In this document: piece after piece, positions 23,082-35,999 of the stretch
How the letters are laid out: each line of letters starts with the position of its first letter
Numbering within the stretch: the first letter of the stretch is position 1
DNA from: Verticillium longisporum
Lineage: Eukaryota; Ascomycota; Sordariomycetes; Glomerellales; Plectosphaerellaceae
NCBI GenBank assembly: GCA_019188255.1
Contig: JAETXT010000015.1
Span: forward strand, 806,001 to 870,000
Direction of reading: 5' to 3'
Length of the DNA stretch: 64,000 nt
The notes under the pieces: generated by a model
Told to the model about the DNA's origin: nothing
Databases searched by the model: none
Seen by the model: the letters and a program-made list of their open reading frames with translations, nothing else
Made by a program: the position numbers and the translations under genes

Positions 23082-26000
23082 TCAGAGTGAAGGCAAGATG
23101 AGCGCTGTTCGGTCATTAGTTGAGTTGTCCGGAAAAGGGGTAGGATGCGCGTACTTGAGCCTGGAATTGTTGAGGGTCGCGAATATCCGTCTGCTTGCAG
23201 CCTGGGCGTTCGCCCTTCCTACTACACTGCCGGCAACATCAGGGACGAGCGTTGCCAGCATCAAGCTAGCCTCTGTGCGACTTTTCTTCTTCTCAGATGC
23301 AGTCCTGGCCTTTCGCTCTTTCCGTGCCTGTCCGTCGGGCCACAGGCTGTCGCGCACCAGTCCGATGTAACGGAGTATGGCTTCCTCCTGAACGAGTGAC
23401 TTGACGTTGTCTCTTACCTTCCTTTCAATCGTGCCTCCCAGGAGCTGCTGCAACACCACAACGACAGCCCGGCCGCGAAGCCAGTTGTTGCCCCTGTTCA
23501 GCTCGAATACCTCCAGAAAGATGTCGCAGATTGGTTTGATGAAGGGCTCTAACTCCTTGTTCTCAAAAGCGTTCAGCTCAGCCTCAGCCTCGGCCGCGCT
23601 GATGCCGTTCTCGGCTACACTCAAGGGCATGGTGTTGAGCTGGCTGGTGGCTGCCGCGATGAGGTTCTGCCCAGCCACCGATAGCTGGTCAAGGACTGGG
23701 ATGTTACCCAAAATATCTTCCATGCCGTCCGTTACCGAGTCATATAGACGGGTGATCATATCCCTTTGATACTCTCGGTCGACGAGATCCTGGCCCTCAG
23801 CAATTGTGCTTTGCGATAAGAATGCGCGCAGATCCCGGCTGCGGCATACCTCTGGCAACTGAAGAAGTTCACGTAGATAGACTTCCAGAGCAGCTCGCCG
23901 CTTACGAAGGAACTCGCTTTGGAACTTCATCATGACCCGTCGTCGAGGGAAATCGAGATTTCTGACAGACGGTACGCTTGAACGAAGCTTCTGGTGAAGC
24001 TCGTGGAACTCACTGTACCGTCTTGTAACCATCCACGTAGCTGCCGGCATCTTCTCGCCAGCGTTTCTCTGCACTTCGATCACGTACAAGGCGAATTCTC
24101 TTCCGTCATCTTCTCGTCCCACTTGGATAGACTTGATCCTGACTGTAGACCGCCCATATAAGCTGTTGTCGCTTTCTTGTACCACGTACTGCTGCCTCTG
24201 GAGCTCCTTGCGCCGCATTTCTCGTTGCAAGCTCGCTTTAGACTTTCTCAAAATGCGAAGCTCGGCTGTGTTGTTTGTCAGTTCTGCTTTTCGAGTAAGA
24301 GAATCCACGATGGCATCCTGGGCGGCTAGACGCTCAATGTCATTAGACAATGCTGCGATGGCTTCTGCTAAGCCCAGGTCGCCAGGAGCAGCCTCGTGTA
24401 CTTCGTCATCTTCATCCGCTCGTGATCCGTCGGCTAGAACATCATGCACCTCAGGGTTGAACCTGCCCCCATCACCAAATAGACCGTCGGCCACGAAGAC
24501 ACCAGTGCGCAACGCAGCGCCGACGAGGCCCAGCGACGACAGACTTGGTCTTTCGCCATCTTTTGCGGCAGCCATAGTTTTCATAGCATCCACCGAGCCC
24601 CGTGTCGAATCGTTATCACCTGAAAAGAGACTAGCTGGCCGCATCTCCTCCGGTCCGAATAGAGAAGCTCTGAATTCCTCGGCCGTTTTGGGTCGATCGC
24701 CGTCCTCCATAATATTATTCAGTGCTTCTTCCATAGCTTGAACCACAGTTGTGTCTGGCACATGTCGGTCGATGTCCTGGTCTAAGCTCTGCACAGAGTC
24801 TATCATGCCGTCGACATCGAGTTCCTCGTCGTCGAATAATCGATTGGAGGGCTCCTCGTCTAGGGATTGCCGTGAATTCGCAAGATGATCAATGCCAGTG
24901 CCACTGCTCTCCATGGACCTCAAATCTGTCACGGAGCCGCCACGCTTGGGCTGCAGATGTGCGAGTCGAGGAGTTGGTCGTGTGGCAGACTTGGGCTTGT
25001 TCTGATATGATTGTGAAGCTCTTTGTGTCGGCGGATGTGCTGGTCCGGCGACTGAGGGTTCGTGAGATGATGGCGTGTGTGAAGGTTGTGACATAGGGAG
25101 CTGCAGTGCTGAAGCCTCCTGCGAGGCTAGACATTTGTAGAACAGATCTGATTTTTTGAAGTTTTGGAAATACCGCCCCTGCATATTTTCCAATACAGCG
25201 GACTGCGCCCCAAGTATGGCCCGCCTAGCCTTGTAATACTGTTCCGGCGTCGCAGCTTTACCGGCACTCAAGAAAGCTCGCACCTCACTCCTGGCAGCTT
25301 GCGATATGTTGAGCTGAGGATTGGCCATGTATGCCTGCTCGATCTGAGCGAGGTCAAGTCGATCAGAGTCGCTCCACATGGGAAGTTGCGACGGCATCTG
25401 CTCATCGTTGGCTTCCTCTTCCTCTAACGGGTTGCGGAAGCCGTCGACAACGAGCCAGAACTGCACCAGGGGCAAAACATGGTGCCTGTCCATGAATTCC
25501 ATGAAGTACGACAACCCGGACGAGTCGCGCAAGAGATCAACGAGCGTTGCATTCTCCAGCTTGGATGTTCTCGGTGTCGGGGTATTCATCGATGTAGCAG
25601 GCGCTGCAGCTTTATGATCTCCGCCGACGGCAAGGAGCTGTACCTTTTGATCAAGTAGGCGTTTTCCCATGTCCAGGCGACGAAGATAGACCTGGTCTTG
25701 GCTCTCCTGTGACGAGTCCCGCTTGTAAAGACTGGCAATTTCACTTCGAAGGCGCCGAGCGTCGGAGAGGTTACTGACTTTCCGGATTGCGCGGATAAAT
25801 TTTTCGAACTTGCGTTCGCTATCACCAGGGACAAGGCGGGGTATGATCGCAGCTTTGCCCGGCTTAGGTGCTGGGGAAGCATGTTGGTCCAGAGCTGCCC
25901 TCAATTTTCGCACGGTTGAGCGGTCCTGGAGCATTGACCTCCCGTAGTTCTCCATGATTTGATTCCACGTATCAGGTTCCGCAAGTAGTTGTAGCACTGG

Positions 26001-26800
26001 GAAGAGGATCGCACAAGCCACAATTTCGCGGATTATGATGGACACGGCGCGGCTGGCGAGTAGATTCGGTGGCAACAAACTGGGAAGAATGCGGGCAACA
26101 GTCTTCCGCAAGTAGTCTTGCTGCACAAGCTTCGTATCGGGAAAAGACAGAGAGGCTGCGGCATGTAGCTTGCCCTCTCGATACTTGGACGCTATGGCAA
26201 GATCCAGCTCTTCAGACTCCGTTACAGAGCGGTTGAGTTTCTTCCCTCGAACCGAGTGTTCCGCATCGCAGAAATCTTTGAAGTGTATTGTCATTACGGG
26301 AACAAGCCTGCTGGTGACTATTTCGGCGAGGTCGAGCTCCAACAGCCGGTTTCGAAGATTGCCGAGAGCAATACGGACGGCCTTATCGACTTCGTCTGAG
26401 AAGGTGGGGTTCTTGCTAATGTGGGAGTACCAAGAAGAGACGAAGTCGCGCATAATAAGTCCAAGGAGGTCGTCAAGGGCGCTGGAGACGTTCGGCAGGC
26501 TGGCGTATAGCGATGTCTTTGAATACGATTGTCGAACTTGTAGGCTAGCGCAATCGGCTGCCCATGCCGTCGGGTCATGGAAGATGGCACCATTCGGGCG
26601 GGGAGACCGATGATTGAGAGCGATTCGTGAGCCCCTGGAAGTAAGGAGAATGACCAAAAGGATGGCGAGCAAGGTCGAAGCAATGCCGCTGCAATAGGCG
26701 TAACCTGACCATCGTAGCGCGGGAGCCCAGTTAACGACGTATCCCCAACCGACAAAGCATGCGAAGCCGGAGAGGATTAGGTCTCTTTTGAGAGAGCCAT
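23082..26800 (-). CDS. mdm1: Sorting nexin Mdm1 (PXA-RGS-PX-nexin C), start codon out of frame by one base
   Basis: Large ER-anchored tether of the Mdm1/SNX13/SNX14 family, linking ER, vacuole and lipid droplets. An uninterrupted frame of about 1240 codons: two N-terminal hydrophobic segments (residues ~10-55), PXA domain (~100-290), RGS-like domain (~425-570; LVDLLRDSSGLSYFMEFMDR), a disordered centre, PX domain (~890-1000; TWMVTRRYSEFHELHQKL and LDFPRRRVMMKF) and nexin-C domain (~1085-1205). The frame has no ATG before residue ~120 and meets an upstream TGA. The natural start ATGGCTCTCTC at 26800 is one base out of frame; one extra A in the AAAA run (26786-26789) would give MALSKRDLILSGF and 1239 aa. 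An unseen upstream exon is the alternative. Confidence 0.9.
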
Positions 26801-26810
26801 AATCTAGCAA

Positions 26811-27530
26811 TCCAAGTAGCGAAGGTTGTCACGGCATGACTTGTAGTCATAATCATGCTGTCGCTGGAATTCGAATTTGATGTCGCATAAGAGTCGTAGA
26901 GGGGGGCTTTGGGAATCCCGGGACACTTGGACGAGCTGTCGCACAACAAGCGCCCCTGATTGGCAGGCGGTGAGGCTGACTGACCCATGCAGCAGATAAG
27001 GCGCATGCATCCTGGTCAACGACTTGAGGACCGATACCATGCAATTTAATGCTGCATTGAACGTAAAACTATTTGAACAGACGGGTGTGACTTGGCCAGG
27101 CTACCGTGTTTGTGTACGTTTTTTTGAGCCGAAACTCGAATTGAGTACTTCGCATTGCTCTATCGTACAGCCGAAGAAATCCATGCCAGGGACGCACTAT
27201 GGCTCGCCAAGACTGAGACCCAGACACATGTTGTTCCCTTTAAAGCAGCCGTAGACTGTGAGCAAGCCATATGACTAGGCATGTCCATGGTAGCAGGTTC
27301 AACTCAGAAACACTATTAGGCCTCGAGCGAAGGGAAATCGGTTCAGCGTCCTACCCCTCGCGAGGTGCCTGTTCCTAGTGCACATAGTTGGCCCGTCGCG
27401 CAACGAAGCCCGCCTAGACGCGGTGCATCCTGCTTGACTTGCTTGCAAGTCATCAAGCATCGGGCTGTGGTAAGCCCGTGATCGGATTCATCAGGTCAAA
27501 AACTGTTCGTGAAGGTTTTGTCGACTTCCA
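26811..27530. other. Intergenic between mdm1 and trm8 (both minus strand)
   Basis: 720 bp holding the trm8 3' UTR and the mdm1 promoter. No convincing exon; short minus-strand frames upstream of mdm1 do not yield a recognisable N-terminus. Confidence 0.5.
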
Positions 27531-28486
<956 letters not shown>

Positions 28487-29211
28487 TGTTTCGCAAGGAA
28501 AGAGATTCTGGGCTCCGCTGTGTCTCCGTGAATGCTCAGATGTTGCGGAGAAGTTTGTCAGGGTGGACAGGAGATTGGGTAACAGAGGTGGCTCAACTGA
28601 CTGTGAAGCATATGCGAATCCTAAGCGTGGGGCAGGCTTGGTGGAGTTTTTGTGTTCAAGGTGAGTGGAAGGCGGGGCACCGAGACCCCTGTCGTATACT
28701 TCCCAGGTGTGCCAGTGCGTATGGACCCCTTCCCTCTTCCCCATGCGCGTATGAACACCCCAGCATCTCCTTCTAGGTACCTAAGGTAGGTAGCACTGCC
28801 ACCCGCATGTGTGGGTGATCATTCAGTGTCATCGAACGGAATGCATGCAACATCAGTTACATCTCATGAACAACATCTCACTGCCTACTACAGCGGATCA
28901 CTTGCATTCATCAACTGCGCAAAGTTTCTGTCCCACAACGGACTGTCGCAACCCCTGATGTCATGAAATACCTGGATGGATTCCTTCAGCATCGATTCTC
29001 TCCATGAGCCTCAAGTCTAAGGCACGAGATCAATGCAAAGAGGCATGATAGCACCAGGCGATCGGGATCATCTGAATACCCACGATAGCCAGTTAGCCCC
29101 CAGGGCCACGTCCATTGCTTCCAACTTCAGTGTACATTCGGTATTTTGCTCCCGAAAACCACTTTCGCTCATCCATAAGGAAACCCCATCTTTGCAGCTG
29201 GCGAGTTCACA
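28487..29211. other. Upstream region of trm8
   Basis: 725 bp. A GGTACCTAAGGTAGGTAG motif occurs at 28777-28794. No convincing exon. Confidence 0.5.
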
Positions 29212-29663
29212 ATGGCGAATCGAGACCAGGAGCCAGTCTCTTCGTCCTGGATACAGATGTTAATGGACTCTACGATGATGTCGTCGACCTATCCCACAAT
29301 GGTCAGATACATCTCTGGTGCTTGCGTATGTTGCTCTCCTATTCGCCCGCCCAGACATTGGATTTAACAGCGGTGCTGACTTTCCTCAACAAGATCGCGC
29401 TGGGTCTGTTTTTCATACTACCAGCCGTTATATTGGTCCTTCTGGATCTTGTCATCTGGTTCTGTCGCCTTCTCTGTGGCCGGGCGCCTGTCCTCACCGA
29501 AAATGCCGCTCGGTATGAGTCCGGCGCGACTGTCCTCGAGGCGAGCCCTCACAACCGTCGGCAAGACAAGCAAGTCACTCTGCAGCAAGTTTCGGACGGA
29601 AACAGGCGTCGGGTCCCTCAACAGCGAGAGCAAGTGAGCGGTTCCACGGAAAAACCATTATAA
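29212..29663 (+). CDS. Possible small single-pass membrane protein (uncertain)
   Basis: Not recognised. A two-exon model (29212-29317 and 29371-29663, 53-nt intron with donor GTGCTT and acceptor AACAG) gives about 132 aa. A polar N-terminus MANRDQEPVSSSW is followed by a strongly hydrophobic segment, VLTFLNKIALGLFFILPAVILVLLDLVIWF written in two halves across the membrane, then a basic, Gln-rich tail ending SGSTEKPL. The hydrophobic stretch is the only protein-like sign. Exon boundaries are guesses, and a different downstream exon set is possible. Confidence 0.35.
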
Positions 29664-30448
29664 GTACTCGAGGCTCACCAACACACCGCCGAAAACGCCA
29701 TGCTTGGCGCGGGTCCAATGACCTTGCGATTCCTATCCAAAAATTGACAGACTGGACGAACATCGTTCGGTATGCGTATCATTGACATGGGCCAACATGA
29801 TCAAGCGTGGCCGGTGAAGTAAATGTGATGCTTTTGTTGCTGTATTGCTCTATACAGCGGGAGAACACTCCGTCTTGACTACTGCTGTGCCTACCAGCAA
29901 CCAAGGGGGCTCTTGTACATCTCTGCACAAGAGACATATGTTACCAGCCTTTATCAGTAAGTCTTAAGCTATAAGCCTTGCCCCAACAGTGACACACTGG
30001 TCTTCAATAGCATAGTTTCGGCAGCGCAGTATTGAAGCATTTTTGTTCCCGGCCAGGCCTTCATCGGCTGTTGAACATATCGGCGGACTTTGGGGTATGG
30101 CACAAAGCAAAGATTCGACATAGGACGAGACAATGAAGTAGTGTTGTCGCTCATGTTTCTACTAGTGATCCATAAAGATCAGTGGGGAAATAACAGACAT
30201 GAAGTCATCCGGCAAAGTGCTTGGGGGTGTACAATGATGGGGTGGATTCAGGACCCCCCACCCGGCCCTCACAGTACTGAACCCTCAGCACATCCTTATC
30301 AGCTTATCTCCAATGGCTATTTGAGGTACCCCAACGATTAAACCGAAATCCCCTTCTCGGGAACGCATCACCAACCCATGATCCAGCGTTTCTTTACCAC
30401 AGCCAAGAGCACACTGCTTTCACTACTGCCTGAAAATTCGCCTCAATC
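29664..30448. other. Promoter region of CCDC174-like gene
   Basis: 785 bp. No coding signal recognised. Pyrimidine-rich just before the next ATG. Confidence 0.5.
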
Positions 30449-31507
30449 ATGCCCCAAGACCCGAATCTCTACGGCCAGCCCGCGCCCAAAAGGCGAAAGA
30501 ACAACGCGGCCTTGACGAGTACCCTAGACTTCACAGCACAATTGACCTCGCTGCTCAACGGTTCCGCCACGTCTACCACGTCCGCTGCCGCCCGGTCGCG
30601 GCCAGGGCCCTCGAAGATCACGAAAGATGCCGCTGTGTCCAAGTCCAGAGCGTCCCGAGAGGCGAGGCGCGACAATAAGCTGTTCCTCAAGGATGCGCCT
30701 GGGCAGGACGAGGCGCAAACGTTGGCCAGCACGCGGCGCAAGATGGAAGAGAAGGCTCGGCTCTACGCCGCCATGAAGCGCGGCGACTATGTTTCCAAGG
30801 AGAACGAGGCCGCACCGCTCGTCGACTTTGATCGCAAATGGGCCGAGGCGGAAGAACAGCGTGAGCGAGATGACGAGTCTAGCTCGGGGTCCGACGACGG
30901 TTACGACGGCGGTGGCGACAAAGGCAAATCATCCGAGACTAATACAGATGGCAATGAAATGGTTGAATATGAGGATGAATTCGGTCGATTGAGGCGCGGT
31001 ACCAGGGCCGAGATCGACCGACTGGAGCGCCAGCACCGGCGTGGTGTTCTTGGCGCAGAGGCACTGGAGGGCATGGCGGCTCGACCCAAGGCTCCGACCC
31101 AGATCATTTACGGTGACACGATACAAACGCTTGCCTTCGTCCCCGAAGATGCAGAAAATATGGACGCGCTGGCGCGCAAGCGTGACAGGAGCCCGACGCC
31201 ACCCGAAGCCAAACACTACGATGCGGACAGCGAGATCAGAACGAAAGGAGCAGGCTTCTACAAGTTCAGCCGGGATGAGGAAACACGGATGGCCGAGATG
31301 GAAAACCTGGAGAAGGAGAGACAGCAAACGGAAGAGAAGAGACGAGCGCTGGATGACAAGAAGCAGGCTAGGCGCCAGCAGTTAGAGGAGAGGAGGAAAG
31401 AGCTCGAGGGCAGAAGGGCTAAGAAGATGGCTGACAACTTCCTCGATACTCTAGCCGCAGATTACGGTGGTCGTGAGGTGAACGGTAAAGACGAAGCCGA
31501 GGCATAA
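30449..31507 (+). CDS. CCDC174-like nuclear coiled-coil protein
   Basis: Intronless, 352 aa. It begins MPQDPNLYGQPAPKRRKNNA with a basic nuclear-localisation-like patch. It has the family core: EYEDEFGRLRRGTRAEIDRL in the middle, then FVPEDAENMDALARKRDRSP and KGAGFYKFSRDEETRMAEME. A long charged helix follows (RQQTEEKRRALDDKKQARRQ region, ~280-330), typical coiled coil. CCDC174/DUF4078 proteins associate with the spliceosome/exon-junction machinery in animals; the fungal role is inferred only from this similarity. An acidic Ser/Asp run lies at ~150-165. Confidence 0.85.
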   Translation: MPQDPNLYGQPAPKRRKNNAALTSTLDFTAQLTSLLNGSATSTTSAAARSRPGPSKITKDAAVSKSRASREARRDNKLFLKDAPGQDEAQTLASTRRKMEEKARLYAAMKRGDYVSKENEAAPLVDFDRKWAEAEEQRERDDESSSGSDDGYDGGGDKGKSSETNTDGNEMVEYEDEFGRLRRGTRAEIDRLERQHRRGVLGAEALEGMAARPKAPTQIIYGDTIQTLAFVPEDAENMDALARKRDRSPTPPEAKHYDADSEIRTKGAGFYKFSRDEETRMAEMENLEKERQQTEEKRRALDDKKQARRQQLEERRKELEGRRAKKMADNFLDTLAADYGGREVNGKDEAEA

Positions 31508-31993
31508 GCCACCAATCTCAACATGATTCAGGGTGCACCGGATTATTCTTGATGCATATTCACGACCTGAACTAAACAAGCTCATGGTCATTTGATCTAT
31601 CTATGCGTGCGTGAATAACGTCTGTAGCCTGAAAGACCCCCGCCGCTGTAATCGATAAAATGCTCTATATGTCCCGGATAGGAAAGGCAAAATAAAGACA
31701 GATATAACCATTGCAGACCATGCGGCCTATGTTCATTTGTGTGGCCATCCTCCAAGCCTACTGGTACATATCATTCGTACCCGGCCTTGCATCGTCTCGA
31801 CGCTTGTAAAAGTAGGCTCGACTCGTAGAATCAGGCTGCTGATGGGGTATAACCCAGGCAAAACAAGAAATGCCATAACTCCAAGAAACCAGAACGCCAG
31901 CTCCCACTTCAGGATACTAATATCTCCTGTCGCCCAATGTTTGATACATTCAACACATGAAATCTTCCATCGCCGTTCGCTGCTCAACCGTTT
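31508..31993. other. Intergenic between convergent CCDC174-like and membrane-protein genes
   Basis: 486 bp of 3' UTR-like, moderately AT-rich sequence. No credible gene. Confidence 0.6.
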
Positions 31994-34250
31994 TCAAGTA
32001 AACCACCACATGCACCCACACTCGCTCAACTGACTATAAGGCTGACTGTTTCTTGGCCTCAGAGAGTTGTCTCTGACCGAACGCTTCGATTCCTCAAAGT
32101 GGTATGCGACGAGCCGCTGGTTCTCGACAATGATGACCTGGATTGGATCTCCATCGACGCCAATCACAGGCACGGAGGTAAACCCGTCATCGCATATCTC
32201 AACCTGTTGACAGACAGCAGCACGGGTGTCGTCATCGGAAATCCGACTTTCTTCAATCTTCATAATTTTGGGGTAGGGTGGCGCCGGCGGTTTCGGCGTT
32301 CTCGTAGTGGTTGTCGGAGGCCCATATGGCGCAGCGGCTGGTTGCTCGTTAGTAGATGACGTGGGTGCTGTTGATGTTGTGGCGTCGCTCGAAGTAGACG
32401 GACTAGGCGAGCCGCTGAAACTGTTGTTCTCAGAAGGATAAATGAAGACCTCGAGCAGAGTTCCGGGCCATGTGCAAATCCATGGCCTGTCCCCGGCATT
32501 GGTACCAATGACGCCCTTGCCCTTAAGGTCCGTGGGGGGTTCCAAGCCCCAGTTCCGCTTGACTGTGTTCTTGCTTGACATGGACCCAACATTAGGAAAC
32601 CTGTCTTCCGCAATGATCACAGTCTTGTTGTAGGCAACTTGAGCAAACCAGGCGGGGCCCAGTTCTGGTGCGTCGTTATCCTTGACAAGTCTCATGATTA
32701 TGGGATCATCAATCGTCGGTGGTTGAGTGCCCCAATTGTACAAGCCAGAGATACTGGAACCGTTGGACAGGGTCAGCTGAAGGGTGTAGTCTGATATAGG
32801 CGTGCCATTGGGCAGCTTAGAAACAGCCATAGCGTATATTGTAAACGGAATGTTGCAAGTCCAAGCCTGAGCCTGAGTAGTGTCGTTGAAACATGTAGTA
32901 GGAGCCTGACTGGAAACCAGTGGTGGCAAGCTGAAGGTTCCCGTGTCGAGGGGAGGCAGGTCAGCAGGCTTGGTTGGTAAGGGGAACGTGTCCAGTGTTT
33001 GCGTCGTGTATGTGATCGGTATGGCGCTCTCGTCTGGTTTCTGACCTGGCTTATTGGAATCCTCTTTCGCGAAAAGAGTGCCTATTACCGCACCAAGAAT
33101 AATGCCCCTGTAAGGTGGTTAGCTCACGCTTCGTGTGTTTTGTGGCAATTCAAAGCGCGACTCACATGACAAGAAGTGCGACTGCTACGAGGCAGACAGC
33201 CCAGTACGGCACAACGCCCCACATGCGTTTCTTCGCTCTCTTCTGCCAGCGGTGGTCATCCTTCTCGTTGAAGGTCTGGGCGGCTGTGTTGATCTCGTGT
33301 TGGCTGACAGAATCAGATGTGACACTCCGTGTAGAAAGCCTCGATTGTGGTGTGTCAAGATCATCCCTTGATTCGAACTCGGGGTTCCGTGTCGCCAGCC
33401 CGATGCCTCCTGCTCCGGGGATGGGCGGATTCGATACTGGTTGTTGAGGTGTCGCATCGGCATCCGTTTCCTGCTCGTTGCTCCCCGTAGTTTTCCTCGC
33501 ATATGCCTCGTCCGGATATCTGCTGTACGGCGGAAGCTCCTCGGTATGCCCGAGGGGTCCAATCATGTCGGCAATTTCCTCGCCGTCGGGCCCGATACGC
33601 CTTCGGTAGTTGTCTGGCCTCCCAAACCCCACCGGGATGTCCGAGTCATGCGGGGCGTCAACAGGCGCGGTCGTTTGTGTGTAGAGGCCGTAGGGATGCG
33701 TGGGGCGTTGGGGTCCAGCATATGATCTTTCTGATATGGGCATGGTTGATGAAGTGGCAACGCTGAAGGTGCGTTGTGGATAAGCATGGTGAGCAGTTGA
33801 GGAGCCCGAGGAGCCATTGATTGTGCTTTCAGAGTACTCGGAGGGAATAGCCGTCGAGCTACTGGGAGTCCTGGATAGGCGTGCGGCATTGAGATGTCCT
33901 AGAGCGCCATCGTGACGTAGAGCCAAGGGGTCGTGAGTTCGAGGAGGTTTTGCAATGCTCGACGGTCGAGCGGATGGCGGGGCGAAAGATGCTTCGGGTG
34001 CATGTGTGGAGACAGACGAGGCGGATGAAGCAAGATGAAGAGGCTGGTTCGGATCGCGGGCCAGCGAAGTTGAGGGGGGTTGTGTCGACATCGGTAGGGA
34101 ATCGGAGGGCCTGAAGCCGTCGGCAATCATCATGGCGCTGAGGTCGTAATCATCATCGCTGTCAAGGCGGCTGGAGATGGAAGTCCTGACTGAAGTGGTG
34201 GCCGAATCGGCAGGCCCAACACCGGGCTGTCTGTGGGGGGAAGAGTCCAT
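31994..34250 (-). CDS. Single-pass membrane protein with extracytosolic domain, fungal-specific (DUF7820-like)
   Basis: 732 aa from two minus-strand exons, 33166-34250 and 31994-33107, with a 58-nt intron inside the transmembrane segment. Residues 1-340 are Ser/Pro/Thr-rich and disordered (starting MDSSPHRQPGVGPADSATTS), ending in the basic stop WQKRAKKRMWG, then a single hydrophobic segment VVPYWAVCLVAVALLVMGII (~348-372). The remainder looks lumenal/extracellular: Cys residues in CFNDTTQAQAWTCNIPF and IPF..LPNGTPISDYTLQLTL, several N-glycosylation sequons, a Thr/Pro-rich stretch and a tail ending SECGCMWWFT. I recognise it as a conserved ascomycete architecture without known function; the DUF name is from memory and should be treated as tentative. 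Confidence 0.8.
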
Positions 34251-35433
34251 TTTCAATCAATGGAAATTCCGCGTCTAAATACAAAGACAGGAGATATCTC
34301 GGGTTCGTAGCGTTGGAGCAAGCTGTGGCAGACGAGGACAGATCAAGGAGACATGAGGTGTCAGGAATTGGACCCCCGCCCCGAGAGGCCGCTGGAAGGC
34401 GGCGAAAGCGGCCGGCGGTCGGGAACGAAGAACAGTCAAGTGACCGACGGTTCAAAGATGAGCAGTTGACCGCTTTGCAACGATAACGGAGGTGACGCGG
34501 AATGGGTGGTTGTGTGGGTGGTGATACGTTGAACGAGAGGGCTTTGGGATTGGAGGCGCAATAATGTGTGGAGGACGAAAGTCGAGAGTGTCCAAGCCCA
34601 GGCGGCGCGGTGGACTCATTAGGAACTGGGACTGAAACTGGAATTACCAGGTGGGAAGGAAGGGGGAAAGGCCGTGCAGGCTTTGGGTCATGAGCCGAAC
34701 GTGTTGGACGGAGGCGCTGGGAGGGTACATGGTAGGTAGTTGGCGGGCGGGCAGACACCGGGTCGGCCGTGTGTAGGCTGGGCTGAGCACAATGTAGTGC
34801 AGATACTAAGGAGGCCTCACGACCAATGAGCAGCGATTACTGTGCGTATATGAACGGGGCGGGGCGTGAGTCGAGAATACCATTCTATGTTTGGCTGATG
34901 TCGCTGGAAAGCGGATATAGACTGAGGCAGTATTCTGCTCTGGAGGCTCTGATTGGTGATGGCACAGTGTGCAGAGATGAGCGCCCACTCCGTCGAGAAC
35001 CACCATCCTGACGAAGCTGCGCCAGCGTCATCCCAGCCCCTGGCGGGAGGCCTTTTGTTGTGGAGAACCCCCTTAATAAACACTCGGACTTCAGCAGCCC
35101 ACTCACAGGATAGCGCGTGGAGTGTGTTTTTCTGGCTGGAAGGACCGCTGTCTGGGCCCGCGTAAGAAAGTTTGGCCCTGACTCAGTTGCTGCTTGCCAT
35201 TGCGCGACGAAATCCAGTTGAAGGCAAGGATGCAAACTCTTGACGTCCTCAGGTGCCAAGTAAGTTCTGTGTGCAACAGAGGTCGACACGCCAAGCAGCT
35301 GTCGGCCCCTGCGTTCGAACGGTATCTCTCTGATGCTTCTCTCTGATGAGAAGTATATCGTCTGGATTGTGGTGCAATTGGAAATCGAGTCCCCCGTCTC
35401 TCCTCGAGAGGTAGGTACCTTTTCTACCTGACT

Positions 35434-35460
35434 TAGGTAGGTAGGTAGGTAGGTAGGTAG
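35434..35460 (+). repeat. (TAGG)n microsatellite
   Basis: Nearly seven perfect tetramer units. Preceded by GGTAGGTACCTTTTCTACC, another GGTACC-centred motif of the type found in several intergenic regions here. Confidence 0.95.
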
Positions 35461-35970
35461 CCAGCACAGTAAACGTTTGATCATGGCCGCTGGTCGTGCC
35501 CATCTGCTGATTGTGGCTAGGGGTCAAGGTACCTTATCTGTAGGCATTCAAGGGTCCCTTAACCTTACATATACGTCCAACTCCCTTCTGCGCCAATCAA
35601 TCGGCAGCGCGCAGCGACTCATTAAAAAGCTTTATCCTCATCCTCATCTGATCGTTTGACCAGGGCATATCGGCTTGGCTGTCTTGTCTACCTAGATCTT
35701 GCTTCGCCTTTCACTACCTACGGCACCTAACCCCAAGACGGAGCCAGAGCCATTGCCTCCCACGTTCGATCCCAATTCTCCTCTGTAGACGGGCGTCAGC
35801 ATCATATCGCGTCGGCTGGTCAGCTGGCGGCAGCATGCCAAAACAAAATAAGGCAACCAACGTGAAGGGGCCCGACTCGCGCCCCCCGTTCTGCTGCTCA
35901 CATTACCCCCCAGCTCAGCAGTCGACCATGCAGGTTGCTGCAGACAACCACACCCACCCACAACTTGGCC

Positions 35971-35999
35971 CCTTTGCCCTTTGCCCTTTGCCCTTTGGC
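35971..35999 (+). repeat. Heptamer tandem repeat (TTTGCCC)
   Basis: Four consecutive TTTGCCC-type units, the last slightly diverged (TTTGGCCC). Confidence 0.9.

Noticed and set aside
34251..34758. Minus-strand 198-codon frame upstream of the 732-aa membrane protein
   Set aside because: Overlaps that gene's 5' region in another frame and is Pro/Ser/Arg noise; likely 5' UTR/promoter.
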